Part shown: positions 14,511 through 22,101 of the stretch, in pieces
Layout of the letters: each line of letters starts with the position of its first letter
Numbering within the stretch: the first letter of the stretch is position 1
Assembly (NCBI GenBank): GCA_036381495.1
Contig: DASVCS010000113.1
Span: forward strand, 1 to 34,766
Direction: 5' to 3'
DNA: 34,766 bases
Source: DASVCS01 sp036381495
Lineage (GTDB): Bacteria > Gemmatimonadota > Gemmatimonadetes > Longimicrobiales > RSA9
Program-made: the position numbers and the translations under genes
The notes under the pieces: generated by a model
Databases searched by the model: none
Told to the model about the DNA's origin: nothing
The model's input: only the letters and a program-made list of their open reading frames with translations

Positions 14511-16691
14511 CTACAATGCGGCCAGGAGCTCCTCGGGATCGACCGGTTTGACGAAGACGAGGTCGATCCCCCGGCGGGTCAGCTCCTCATCGCCCTCCGG
14601 GAGCGACCACCCCGTAATCACGCCGAGGCGCACATCGGGATCGAAGATCCGCAACTGGTCGACGAGTTCCCAGCCGTTCAGATCCGGGAGCCCGAGGTCG
14701 CTGAGGACGACGTCGTAGCGGCCGGCGCCGAAGAGGCGCAGAGCGGTCTGGGCGTTGACGGCGGTGGTCACGGCGTGCCCCGCCGCGCGCAGCGATGCGG
14801 CGGTGGCTTCGAGGCTGAGGAGATTGTCATCGATCAGAAGGATGCGAAAGGTGTTCGCGCCGGGCGCGCGGCCGGGCCGCACGAGCTTGGCCGGTTGAGC
14901 GGCGGTCTTCATGCGTGGCAGCGAGATCAGGACCGTCGTGCCGACGCCCGGCCACGACTCGACTTCCAGATTCCCGCCGTGGCGCCGGACGATCCCGAAG
15001 ACCTCGGGGAGGCCGAGCCCGGTGCCGTGCACGCCCTTGGTGGTGAAGAACGGCTCGAGTGCGCGCTCGACGACGTCGGGTGTCATCCCGTTTCCGGTGT
15101 CCTGTACCGCGACGAGCGCGAGGTCGCCCTCGGCCCGACCGATGAAGCGCAGGGATCCGCCATCGGGCATTGCATCCACGGCGTTCGAGATGAGGTTCAT
15201 GAGCGCCTGCCGTAACTCGCCGGGATTGCCCTGTACCGCCAGCCCGGGATCGACGTCCTCGACCCATTCGATCATTCCCGGCCGCGTGTGCTTCGTCCAC
15301 GTCGGCCGGCTGAGTTCGACGGCCTCCTGGACGAGCGCGGCCAGCGAGATGACCTCGACGGGGAGCGCGCCGAGCCGGTGGCGCGTGAAGCGCTGGATGC
15401 GGCGGACCGTCTCGGCGCCGCCTTTCGCGGCCATGAGGATGCGCTCGGCGTAGGTGCGGACCTGCGCCGGCCGGTCCCCGTGCTCCTTGATCAGCTCCGC
15501 GAACGCGACGATCGGGTTCAACGCGTTGTTCAGATCGTGCGCCACGCCGGCGGCGAGTTCGCCCAGACTGGCGAGCCACTGGGAGCGGGCGAGCTGCTCT
15601 TGGGTTTGTTGGAGAATGGCCGATCGCTCGGCCGCCGTCCGCTCGAGTTGGTGGGCCTCCGTGGTGATCCGCCGGAAGGCGCGCGCACGCTCGATCCCGG
15701 CACCCAGGTGGTTGCCGATCACTTCGAGCAGGTCGAGCTCGCGGTCGGGGAAGGGCGGGTGCCGCCGGGCCACGAGGACCGAGCCGAGGAGGCGGTCCCC
15801 CGCGCGGATCGGAGCGCACGCCGCGTGGTGGGGTCCGCTGCGGAACGCGGCCGGCGCGCCGTCTTCGATGATGCGTTCGTGCAGCAGGCGGTGGCGTCGC
15901 CCGCCCTCCGGGTACACCCCATCGCGCGAAGGGCGGTAGTTCGCGCGGACCCGCAGTTCGCCGCCATCACGCACCCCGACCTCGATGCCGTCCACCGGCC
16001 ACGCGGCGAGCACGGCATCCATCGTTTCCGAGATCAGCGCGTGCTCGTCGAACCCCGAGGCCGGCGCGCGGAGGACGGCCCTCAGGACGTCGCGGTACAT
16101 GGCGTCCTCGGCACGAACACGCTGCTGCTCGGCGCGCGCCACGGCGATCGTCGCCTGCTCCGCCAATACGCGCAGCAAACGCAGATCCTCGGGGCCGAAC
16201 GGATCCGCGCGGCCGAGCGCGAGCAGGCCACCGTGCGCAGTGCCCGCGGCGCCGATCAGCGGCACGACCATGCCGTTGCCCGGCCGGGCGCCCGCGAGCG
16301 TGCGCACGAGCGGATCCTCGATGGCGGTGTCATCGGCGCGGAGCGGAATGGGTCGGCGTTCGCAGAGCGCGCGGTCGACAAGGGTCGCCGCCCGCGGAAA
16401 CGCGCGCCCGCGAACCCGCTCCTCGCCCGCCGCTGCCGGCGTCCGCGCAGCCAGGACCACCAGGTCGCCGTTCACCGGCGCCATCCCTGCAACCGCGGCC
16501 GACTCACACCGGAGGAGCAGACAAAGGCGATCGAGGAGCAGCGGAAGCAATTCGCGCAGCTCTTTCGCAGCAGCCAGAACGTGCGTGATCTCTGCCAGGA
16601 ATGCGAGCTCCTGCTCGCGACGCTCGAGCAGGCGCGTGGGGGGGGCCGACGGCGGTGCGGGAGGGACCGGGGAAGTCCACTCGGTCGTCAA
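14511..16691 (-). CDS. Hybrid sensor histidine kinase (GAF-GAF-HisKA-HATPase-REC)
   Basis: This 726-residue cytoplasmic protein has no membrane segment. Two GAF-type sensor domains (about 40-185 and 205-335) are followed by a coiled linker, a dimerisation domain with the phospho-accepting histidine in GVAHDLNNALNP (H385), an ATPase domain with NLISNAVDAMP, DTGNGM and GTGLGLPEVFGIV, and a C-terminal receiver domain (about 615-726) with IDDN, the phospho-accepting aspartate in VVLSDLGLPD and FVKPVD. The HDLNN box is of the NtrB/NtrY type. Signals sensed by the GAF domains are unknown and no partner regulator is adjacent. The start is uncertain: the longest frame begins at a TTG (16691) with AAGGTGA only a few bases upstream. 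Confidence 0.9.
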   Translation of the reverse strand: MTTEWTSPVPPAPPSAPPTRLLERREQELAFLAEITHVLAAAKELRELLPLLLDRLCLLLRCESAAVAGMAPVNGDLVVLAARTPAAAGEERVRGRAFPRAATLVDRALCERRPIPLRADDTAIEDPLVRTLAGARPGNGMVVPLIGAAGTAHGGLLALGRADPFGPEDLRLLRVLAEQATIAVARAEQQRVRAEDAMYRDVLRAVLRAPASGFDEHALISETMDAVLAAWPVDGIEVGVRDGGELRVRANYRPSRDGVYPEGGRRHRLLHERIIEDGAPAAFRSGPHHAACAPIRAGDRLLGSVLVARRHPPFPDRELDLLEVIGNHLGAGIERARAFRRITTEAHQLERTAAERSAILQQTQEQLARSQWLASLGELAAGVAHDLNNALNPIVAFAELIKEHGDRPAQVRTYAERILMAAKGGAETVRRIQRFTRHRLGALPVEVISLAALVQEAVELSRPTWTKHTRPGMIEWVEDVDPGLAVQGNPGELRQALMNLISNAVDAMPDGGSLRFIGRAEGDLALVAVQDTGNGMTPDVVERALEPFFTTKGVHGTGLGLPEVFGIVRRHGGNLEVESWPGVGTTVLISLPRMKTAAQPAKLVRPGRAPGANTFRILLIDDNLLSLEATAASLRAAGHAVTTAVNAQTALRLFGAGRYDVVLSDLGLPDLNGWELVDQLRIFDPDVRLGVITGWSLPEGDEELTRRGIDLVFVKPVDPEELLAAL

Positions 16692-16965
16692 TTCACCTTT
16701 CGGGCCGAGGTCAAACAGCTAGAGTCCGGCTACGGCAGCCGACCGCTGCGCCAACCCGATCTCAACGTCAAGGAGAATAACAGCTTCACGCCGATTGCGC
16801 GAGGGGTGGAGCGCATGTCCACAAAGGAGATCCGGCACCCCCGCGGGACGCACGGCCAGGCGGAGTGCCACCGCACCGACCCGCCACCGCAACACCCCAT
16901 GGCGTCTTTGGTCCGAACCGCCATCCCGCAAGTCCCACGCGGCGCGCCGCACCGCGCCGACCGGC

Positions 16966-17718
16966 CTACAACCCCGTCGGCAGGTCCACGAATTCCGATG
17001 GCAGCCCGTACCGGTCCGAGAGGTGCGCCGCCAGCGCCCGAACCCCCCACGTCTCCGTGGCGTAGTGCCCGCCGTAATACACGTTGAGTCCCCCCTCGAC
17101 CGCATCGAAGTACGTGTGATGCGTGCCCTCGCCCGTCACGAACGCGTCCAGCCCCGCGGCGATCGCATCCGCGATCATCCCTCCACCGGCCCCGCTGATG
17201 ATCCCCACCCGCTCGATCAACTCCGGGCCGCCCGGCAACAGCTTCACCCGCACGCCCAACAACTCGTCCAGTCGAGCCGCCAGCGCCTCCCGCCGTAGTT
17301 CCAACCGCCCCCACACCCCCAGCTCGATCCCCCGGTACCCGCCGAACCATCCCTCGACCTCCACCCCCAGCTCACGCGCGAGACACACGTTGTTCCCCAC
17401 CTCGGGATGCACATCCAGCGGAATGTGCGCCGCGTACACCGCGATCCCCGCCTCCAGCAACCGCCGCAGCCGACGATAACGACGCCCCGTCACCGGCCGG
17501 TTCCCGTCCCAGAACAGGCCATGGTGCACCAGCAACAGGTCGCAGCCACGATCCGCCGCCGCCGCGATCGCCGCTTCGCTCGCATCCACCGCCGCCGCGA
17601 TCCGCGTCACCTCCCCTGCGTTCTCCACCTCCAACCCGTTCAACGCGTTCTCGGAATCGGGCACCTCCCCGATCCGGAGGTACCTATCGAGGTAATCAAC
17701 CAGCTCATCCAGTCGCAT
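16966..17718 (-). CDS. Nif3-like dinuclear metal centre hexameric protein
   Basis: The 250-residue protein belongs to the Nif3/YqfO/YbgI family, which forms rings with two metal ions per subunit; some members are described as GTP cyclohydrolase 1 type 2, but the physiological role is unsettled. Metal-binding motifs are seen: LLVHHGLFW (about 61-69), AAHIPLDVHPEVG and the C-terminal GEGTHHTYFDA plus GGHYATE. The ATG at 17718 starts MRLDELVDYLDRYL, the usual first helix; an in-frame ATG nine bases upstream is possible. The gene appears monocistronic, 274 bases before the histidine kinase gene. Confidence 0.9.
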   Translation of the reverse strand: MRLDELVDYLDRYLRIGEVPDSENALNGLEVENAGEVTRIAAAVDASEAAIAAAADRGCDLLLVHHGLFWDGNRPVTGRRYRRLRRLLEAGIAVYAAHIPLDVHPEVGNNVCLARELGVEVEGWFGGYRGIELGVWGRLELRREALAARLDELLGVRVKLLPGGPELIERVGIISGAGGGMIADAIAAGLDAFVTGEGTHHTYFDAVEGGLNVYYGGHYATETWGVRALAAHLSDRYGLPSEFVDLPTGL

Positions 17719-17828
17719 GCAGCCCATCCCTTCGAACTCGTCCCCGAACCCCTTCCCCTCCGCTACGCCCTCGACACCTTGGCACCGCACGCGCCCGCGG
17801 ACCCGTATCCCCAACCGGTGCACGCGCT

Positions 17829-17936
17829 TGTGGAAAACCCTCCGCGATTTTCCACAGCACGGCCGGGCGCATCGTTGATGATTCTACAACACACGACTAC
17901 ACAATCAGTTACGAGGTTTCGACATCGTGTGGAAAA
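17829..17936. promoter_or_regulatory. DnaA-box-like cluster with adjacent AT-rich patch
   Basis: TGTGGAAAA occurs at 17829-17837 and 17928-17936, and its complement TTTTCCACA at 17848-17856. These match the DnaA box TTATCCACA at eight of nine positions. The stretch 17871-17929 has only 25 G or C in 59 bases, far below the surrounding DNA. This is the pattern expected for an origin or a DnaA-titration/regulation site. Confidence 0.5.
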
Positions 17937-18290
17937 ATCGCGCGGAACGGCCATCATCGTGCCACAACCGGGGTTCCGCGGTGTGATGCACCCGGCCCTT
18001 GCCGGGCCGTCCCGACGGCCCGCACGTGCTCGGCGCTCCAACGTCGAGTTGGCAGGAACCGGTCACGTTCATTGCGCGGGGACGGGGCTTTGACGGGTTC
18101 GGGACAGCTCGGGCCGAGCCCCGCCGCCCCCGGCCTCTTTTGTGCGCGAGCGCGAGCGAGTGGGCGGCTCCGCCCCTGCGCCGTTCGCTTCCGCTCCCGT
18201 ACACACTGGCGCTCCCGTTTGCGGCAGTTCCGATCCCGATCCGTTCCCGGACAGCGCCCGACCGTCGCCGCGATTCACGCGCGGTCCCTG

Positions 18291-18395
18291 TGGCGCTTGT
18301 GCCCGGGATCGAGAACACGACAGATCCGGATGCGGGACGCCATGCGCGAGGCGTTCCGCGTCCCCATGGCGCTTGCCTGGCATCGAGAACACGAC
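18291..18395. repeat. Pair of direct repeats of about 30 bases
   Basis: The unit at 18291-18321 and the unit at 18367-18395 share TGGCGCTTG at the left and ATCGAGAACACGAC at the right, with a 2-base length difference in between. They are 76 bases apart. No function is evident. Confidence 0.5.
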
Positions 18396-18599
18396 GCCTG
18401 CCGGCGCATGCCACGCCCGGCGCGTGGCCGACCGCATCGCGCCTGGTGACGCCGTGTCGTCTCGCCCCGGGCCCGGGGGGGAGCCCCCGGCTCGTGCGCG
18501 ATCGCGCACCAGCGCGCCGGACGCGGAGGCGCGGCACGCGATCCGGGCCGGCGGCGCGGCACCGCGCCGTCGGCTGCGCTACACCCGTCCCCGGAGTTG

Positions 18600-18694
18600 G
18601 AGCGGTTCGCCCGCGGGTTCGGAGCCACGCAGCCGCTCGCCGCGCTCGTACCGCGGGCACGTGCGACTCCGAAACGGGGCGACAACCGCTCCAG
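18600..18694 (-). repeat. Gene-end palindromic element, copy 3 (after bactofilin)
   Basis: On the minus strand it reads CTGGAGCGGTTGTCGCC, TTTCGGAGTCG, GAGCGCGGCGAGCGGC, then GGCTCCGAACCCGCGGGCG and AACCGCTC. The outermost eight bases of the two ends (GAGCGGTT and AACCGCTC) are exact complements. It lies about 100 bases after the bactofilin stop codon, with the CT(A/G)G end facing the gene. Confidence 0.8.
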
Positions 18695-18796
18695 CCGCGC
18701 CGCTCGGCCGGCCCGCGCGGCGCGGGGATCGCCGCGTCTGCGGGGCGGGCCGCTGCGGAGAGGGCGCGAGTCCGGCGCCCGCGGCTCAGCGGTTGG

Positions 18797-19237
18797 TCAG
18801 CGGTTGGTCGCCACGGCCTTTTCCGGCTCGAGGGGCGGCGCGGCGGGTTTCTTCGGCGGTGCGGGAGTCGACGTCTGTGACGCGGCGGCATCCCCCGTCC
18901 GGATGTTGCCGTTGAGCCGGCCGCCCTCATCGAGCTTGATGCGGCGCGCCCGCACCTCGCCCTCGATGACGCAGGTCGCCTGGAGCTCGAGGCGACTCTC
19001 CGCGATGATCGTTCCGACCACGCGGCCGCCGATGACGGCGTCCTGGGTGGTGACATCGCCGAGGACCGCGCCGTCCTTCCCCACGACCACGGCCTTGCCG
19101 GCCTGCACGGTGCCTTCGATGGTCCCTTCGACCCGCAATGTCCCTTCCGTGCTGCAATCGCCGACGACACGCATGCCGGGGCCGATGATCGAGATCACGC
19201 CGTCACGGGCCTGCTGGGTGGATTGGGCTTCACTCAT
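18797..19237 (-). CDS. Bactofilin (polymer-forming cytoskeletal protein)
   Basis: The 146-residue protein is a bactofilin (DUF583). The central part (about 15-115) is made of repeating short beta-strand units such as STEGTLRVEGTIEGTVQAGKAV and GAVLGDVTTQDAVIGGRVVGTI (quoted in family form), which fold into a right-handed beta-helix that polymerises without nucleotide. The N-terminal tail is short and polar, and the C-terminus is alanine- and proline-rich. It lies 48 bases after an M23 peptidase gene; bactofilin with an M23 enzyme is a known pairing that shapes cells by localising wall cutting. GGAAG precedes the chosen ATG. An 11-base tandem duplication covers the stop codon region (around 18788-18811). 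Confidence 0.9.
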   Translation of the reverse strand: MSEAQSTQQARDGVISIIGPGMRVVGDCSTEGTLRVEGTIEGTVQAGKAVVVGKDGAVLGDVTTQDAVIGGRVVGTIIAESRLELQATCVIEGEVRARRIKLDEGGRLNGNIRTGDAAASQTSTPAPPKKPAAPPLEPEKAVATNR

Positions 19238-19285
19238 GATCTTCCGACTCGGTTCAGAGGGTTTCCTTCCTAGCACGTCTCATCC

Positions 19286-20059
19286 TCACGGCTCTCGGAT
19301 GATGGGGAGAGGGTCTATGGGCCGTCCATCCTTGCGCAATTCGAAGTGCAGGTGTGGCGCCGTCGAGCGCCCGGTGGATCCGCTCAACGCGATGACTTCG
19401 TTCCGCTCGACGGAGTCACCGGCCGCGACGAACAGGCGCGACGCGTGGCCGTACATGGATTCGTAACCATCGGCGTGTCGGATCAGGACGTAGCGGCCGT
19501 ACACGCTGTCGGTGCCGGCCGCCTCGACGACGCCCGCACCCGCTGCGCGAATGTAAGAGTCCTGCGGCACGGCAATGTCGAGCCCCGGATGCGGCTCTGC
19601 ACCGTCAACGCTCAAGGCCTGCGTGATGTAGCCCGACCGCGTCAGCGGCCAGGAGTTGGGAATTCCCGGATCGAGCACGGCGCCGTCGTCCTCGTCGCGC
19701 GAGCCGCTCTCTCGCCCTCTCAGCGGCGGCAGGAGCGGTGTACGGCCGCCGGGCGTCACGTCGGCGCCCAGGAGCCGACGCACGCGTTCGTACTGCGCCT
19801 CGACGTCGGACAGCGTCCGGGCGAGCTCGACGACCTTGCTCCGCTCCTCTTCGAGGCGCGCGATCTCTCTTTCGAGGCCACCGACCCGCGCCGCCTGCGC
19901 CGCCACGTACCACCAGCCCGAAACCAGCACGACGAAGACGACGAGGAGCAGAAACACCGCCACCAGCAGCAACTTCAGGCGGCGATACGAGATCTCGATC
20001 GTTCGCGTCTCGAGGTCCCCGTGCGGGACCACGATGAAGGTCAGCCTGCGTTCATCCAT
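19286..20059 (-). CDS. Membrane-anchored M23-family peptidoglycan endopeptidase
   Basis: The 257-residue protein has one membrane segment (about 29-51), a periplasmic coiled coil (LEREIARLEEERSKVVELARTL, about 60-81) and a C-terminal LytM domain. All zinc-site motifs are present: HPGLD (H-x3-D), YGH and HLHFE, so it should be active. It would cut peptide cross-links in the cell wall. Adjacent bactofilin suggests the two work together in shape control. The start codon is followed by MDERRLTFIVVPHGD, a segment common in this subfamily, where a basic cytoplasmic tail may touch bactofilin filaments (inference). Confidence 0.9.
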   Translation of the reverse strand: MDERRLTFIVVPHGDLETRTIEISYRRLKLLLVAVFLLLVVFVVLVSGWWYVAAQAARVGGLEREIARLEEERSKVVELARTLSDVEAQYERVRRLLGADVTPGGRTPLLPPLRGRESGSRDEDDGAVLDPGIPNSWPLTRSGYITQALSVDGAEPHPGLDIAVPQDSYIRAAGAGVVEAAGTDSVYGRYVLIRHADGYESMYGHASRLFVAAGDSVERNEVIALSGSTGRSTAPHLHFELRKDGRPIDPLPIIREP

Positions 20060-20140
20060 GCGGTTTCGGGTTTCATGCGCGCCGCGCCGGAGCGGATCGC
20101 CCGGCGCGCGGCGGCCGCCCCTGGCGGCATCGGTCCGAAG

Positions 20141-21034
20141 TTACGACACGACCTCGACCGCAGACGTGCCGACGAGGAGCTCATAGATCCGCTCGAAGTC
20201 CTCGGCGCTGTAGAAGGGGATCTCGATGCGCCCCTTCATGCCGCGTCCGCGGCGGATCTTCGCCGCCGTTCCCAGCGCCCGCTGGAGCTCTTCTTCGAGC
20301 CTGCGCTCGGCGGCATCCCGCGGCTTCGCGGCACCGCGACTCGATGCCGCGCCGGTCCGCGCGCGCTGGACGCGGGCCTCGACCTCGCGCACGCTCCATC
20401 CCGCTTCGACCGCACGGCGCGCGAGATCGGCCATCTCGCGATCGTTGCCGATCCCCAACAGCGCGCGGGCGTGCCCCGCCGTGAGCCGGCCCTCGGCGAG
20501 GAGTTGACGGACGGAGGCCGGGAGCTGGAGCAGCCGGAGCGCGTTCGCGATCGTCGAGCGGTCCCGGCCGACCACTTGCGCGATCTGCTGCTGGGAAAGG
20601 CCGAACTCCTCGGCGAGCTGCCGGTAGCCGGCGGCCTCTTCGAGCGGCGAGAGCCCGGCGCGCTGGAGGTTCTCGACCAGCGCGAGCACCAGCATCGCGC
20701 GGTCGTCGAGCGAGCGGACCATGGCCGGCACCTCGCTCCACCCCAGGCGCATGACCGCTCGCCAGCGTCGCTCGCCCGCCACCAGCTCCCACGCCGCGCG
20801 TCCGCCGGGCGGTCCCGGCCGGACCACCACCGGCTGGAGAAGCCCGTTCTCTCCGATCGATGCGGCCAGCTCGGCCAGCTCCTCCTCGGAGAACTCCCGG
20901 CGCGGCTGGAACGGGTTCGGCGCGATCGCCGCGACCGGCAACGACCGCACTTCCGCGGCGTCCGGCGGCTGATCGCCGAGGTATTCACCCAGGAGCGCGC
21001 CGAGCCCCTTCCCCAGACGGTCGCGTTTGCCCAC
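20141..21034 (-). CDS. parB: Chromosome-partitioning protein ParB
   Basis: The 297-residue protein binds parS and spreads along DNA as a CTP-dependent clamp. Visible features are the N-terminal LGKGLGALLGEYL (ParA-stimulating segment), the CTP-binding motifs GERRWRA and ENLQRAGLSPLEEA, the helix-turn-helix around LSQQQIAQVVGRDRSTIANALRLL, and a C-terminal dimer domain ending in SAEDFERIYELL. The start is a GTG at 21034. It follows parA by nine bases, so the two form an operon. A perfect parS lies upstream of parA at 22079-22094. Confidence 0.96.
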   Translation of the reverse strand: MGKRDRLGKGLGALLGEYLGDQPPDAAEVRSLPVAAIAPNPFQPRREFSEEELAELAASIGENGLLQPVVVRPGPPGGRAAWELVAGERRWRAVMRLGWSEVPAMVRSLDDRAMLVLALVENLQRAGLSPLEEAAGYRQLAEEFGLSQQQIAQVVGRDRSTIANALRLLQLPASVRQLLAEGRLTAGHARALLGIGNDREMADLARRAVEAGWSVREVEARVQRARTGAASSRGAAKPRDAAERRLEEELQRALGTAAKIRRGRGMKGRIEIPFYSAEDFERIYELLVGTSAVEVVS

Positions 21035-21043
21035 GGCCGACCC

Positions 21044-21895
21044 CTACGATTCCGCGCTGACGGCAGGCGGCACGTGGCCCGGGAACGCGGACCCGGCGGC
21101 GACATGACCCGCGGCCGTCTTCGACGCCTTCTGGGGACGCGTCACCATCTCGCGCGCCAGCGCGAGGTAGCTCTGGGCGCCGATGGAGAGGACGTCGTAG
21201 AGGACGATCGGCTTGCCGAAACTCGGCGCCTCGGCCAGCCGCACGTTTCGCGGGATCATCGTGCGGTACACCCGGTCGCCGAAATACTCCTTCGCCTCGT
21301 CGGCCACCTGTCGCGAGAGGTTGAGGCGCTGGTCGTACATGGTCAGCAGGACGCCCTCGATCTGGAGCCGCGGATTGAGGTTCCGCTGGACCAGCCGCAC
21401 GGTGTTCAGGAGCTGCGAGAGGCCTTCCAGCGCGTAGAACTCGCACTGGATCGGGATCAGGACGGCATCCGCCGCGGTCAGCGTGTTGAGTGTCAGGAGC
21501 CCGAGTGATGGCGGGCAGTCGATGAGGATGAAGTCGTAGTCGCCGCGCACGCCTTCGAGCGCGCGGCGGAGGATCTGTTCGCGTTGGGGCCGGTCGACGA
21601 GTTCGACTTCGGCGCCCACCAGATCGCGACTGGAGGGCGCCAGGTCGAGGCGCGGGAAGTGCACCTCACGGATGAGCGCGGCATCGAGGGCGACGCCTTC
21701 GATCAGGACGTCGTAGATCGATTGCTCGATCCCGGCGCGCTCGAGGCCGAGGCCGCTGGTGGCGTTGCCCTGGGGGTCGATGTCGATGATGAGCGTACGC
21801 TGTTCGGCCACGGCCAGGCTGGCGCCGAGGTTGATGGCAGTCGTGGTCTTCCCGACTCCGCCCTTCTGGTTCGCGATCGCGATGACGCGGGACAT
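21044..21895 (-). CDS. parA: Chromosome-partitioning ATPase ParA (Soj)
   Basis: The 283-residue ATPase has the deviant Walker A motif KGGVGKTTT (about 11-19), Walker A' in IIDIDPQGNATSGLG, Walker B in FILIDCPPSLGLLTLN and the conserved YDQRLNLSRQVADE. It forms ATP-dependent dimers on the nucleoid and moves ParB-parS complexes. The C-terminal 25 residues are a low-complexity tail. The promoter at 21933-21961 would give a short leader, with GGAG just before the ATG. Confidence 0.96.
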   Translation of the reverse strand: MSRVIAIANQKGGVGKTTTAINLGASLAVAEQRTLIIDIDPQGNATSGLGLERAGIEQSIYDVLIEGVALDAALIREVHFPRLDLAPSSRDLVGAEVELVDRPQREQILRRALEGVRGDYDFILIDCPPSLGLLTLNTLTAADAVLIPIQCEFYALEGLSQLLNTVRLVQRNLNPRLQIEGVLLTMYDQRLNLSRQVADEAKEYFGDRVYRTMIPRNVRLAEAPSFGKPIVLYDVLSIGAQSYLALAREMVTRPQKASKTAAGHVAAGSAFPGHVPPAVSAES

Positions 21896-21932
21896 GCGCT
21901 CCGTTGGCTCGGCATCCGTCCGGGGACCGTGG

Positions 21933-21961
21933 AATATACCCGGCATCGGCGTTCGGGTAAA
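21933..21961 (-). promoter_or_regulatory. Promoter of the parAB operon
   Basis: On the minus strand TTTACC (21961-21956) and TATATT (21938-21933) are separated by 17 bases. It is one of the best matches in the window and lies about 40 bases before the parA start. Confidence 0.6.
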
Positions 21962-22078
21962 GCGACCCCCGCGAGCGCGATGCCGGCCGACATACACGCG
22001 GCTGCCCGGGCGGTTCCCCTCTTGACCGCGTTTCCACGGCGGCCTCTCTTGGCCGGCGGCCGCGTCGCGGCCGTGAGG

Positions 22079-22094
22079 TGTTTCACGTGAAACA
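22079..22094. promoter_or_regulatory. parS centromere site
   Basis: TGTTTCACGTGAAACA is a perfect 16-base palindrome identical to the bacterial parS consensus. It lies 184 bases upstream of parA and eight bases before the start of the ABC-class ATPase gene, so ParB bound here would cover that gene's ribosome-binding region and probably its promoter. Confidence 0.96.
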
Positions 22095-22101
22095 GGACCG
22101 G

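Larger units (their letters stand above)
17719..18796. other. 1.1-kb region with no recognisable gene
   Basis: No reading frame here has family-like features on either strand. It contains a cluster of DnaA-box-like sites with an AT-rich patch (17829-17936), a GC hairpin around 17989-18010, a direct repeat of about 30 bases (18291-18321 and 18367-18395, sharing TGGCGCTTG and ATCGAGAACACGAC), a 16-bp palindrome GTGCGCGATCGCGCAC (18494-18509) and a gene-end element (18600-18694). Confidence 0.6.

Noticed and set aside
16708..16775. A further copy of the gene-end element upstream of the histidine kinase (CTAGAGTCCGG … CCAACCCGATCT)
   Set aside because: Only short edge-like strings match and the inverted arms are absent, so it was not counted as a member.
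18291..18395. A CRISPR-like array from the repeated unit of about 30 bases
   Set aside because: There are only two units, they differ in length and sequence, and no cas gene is in the window.
22078..22101. An upstream GTG start for the ABC-class ATPase at 22078
   Set aside because: These eight codons are the parS palindrome itself. The ATG at 22102 has an AGGA upstream and avoids translating parS.
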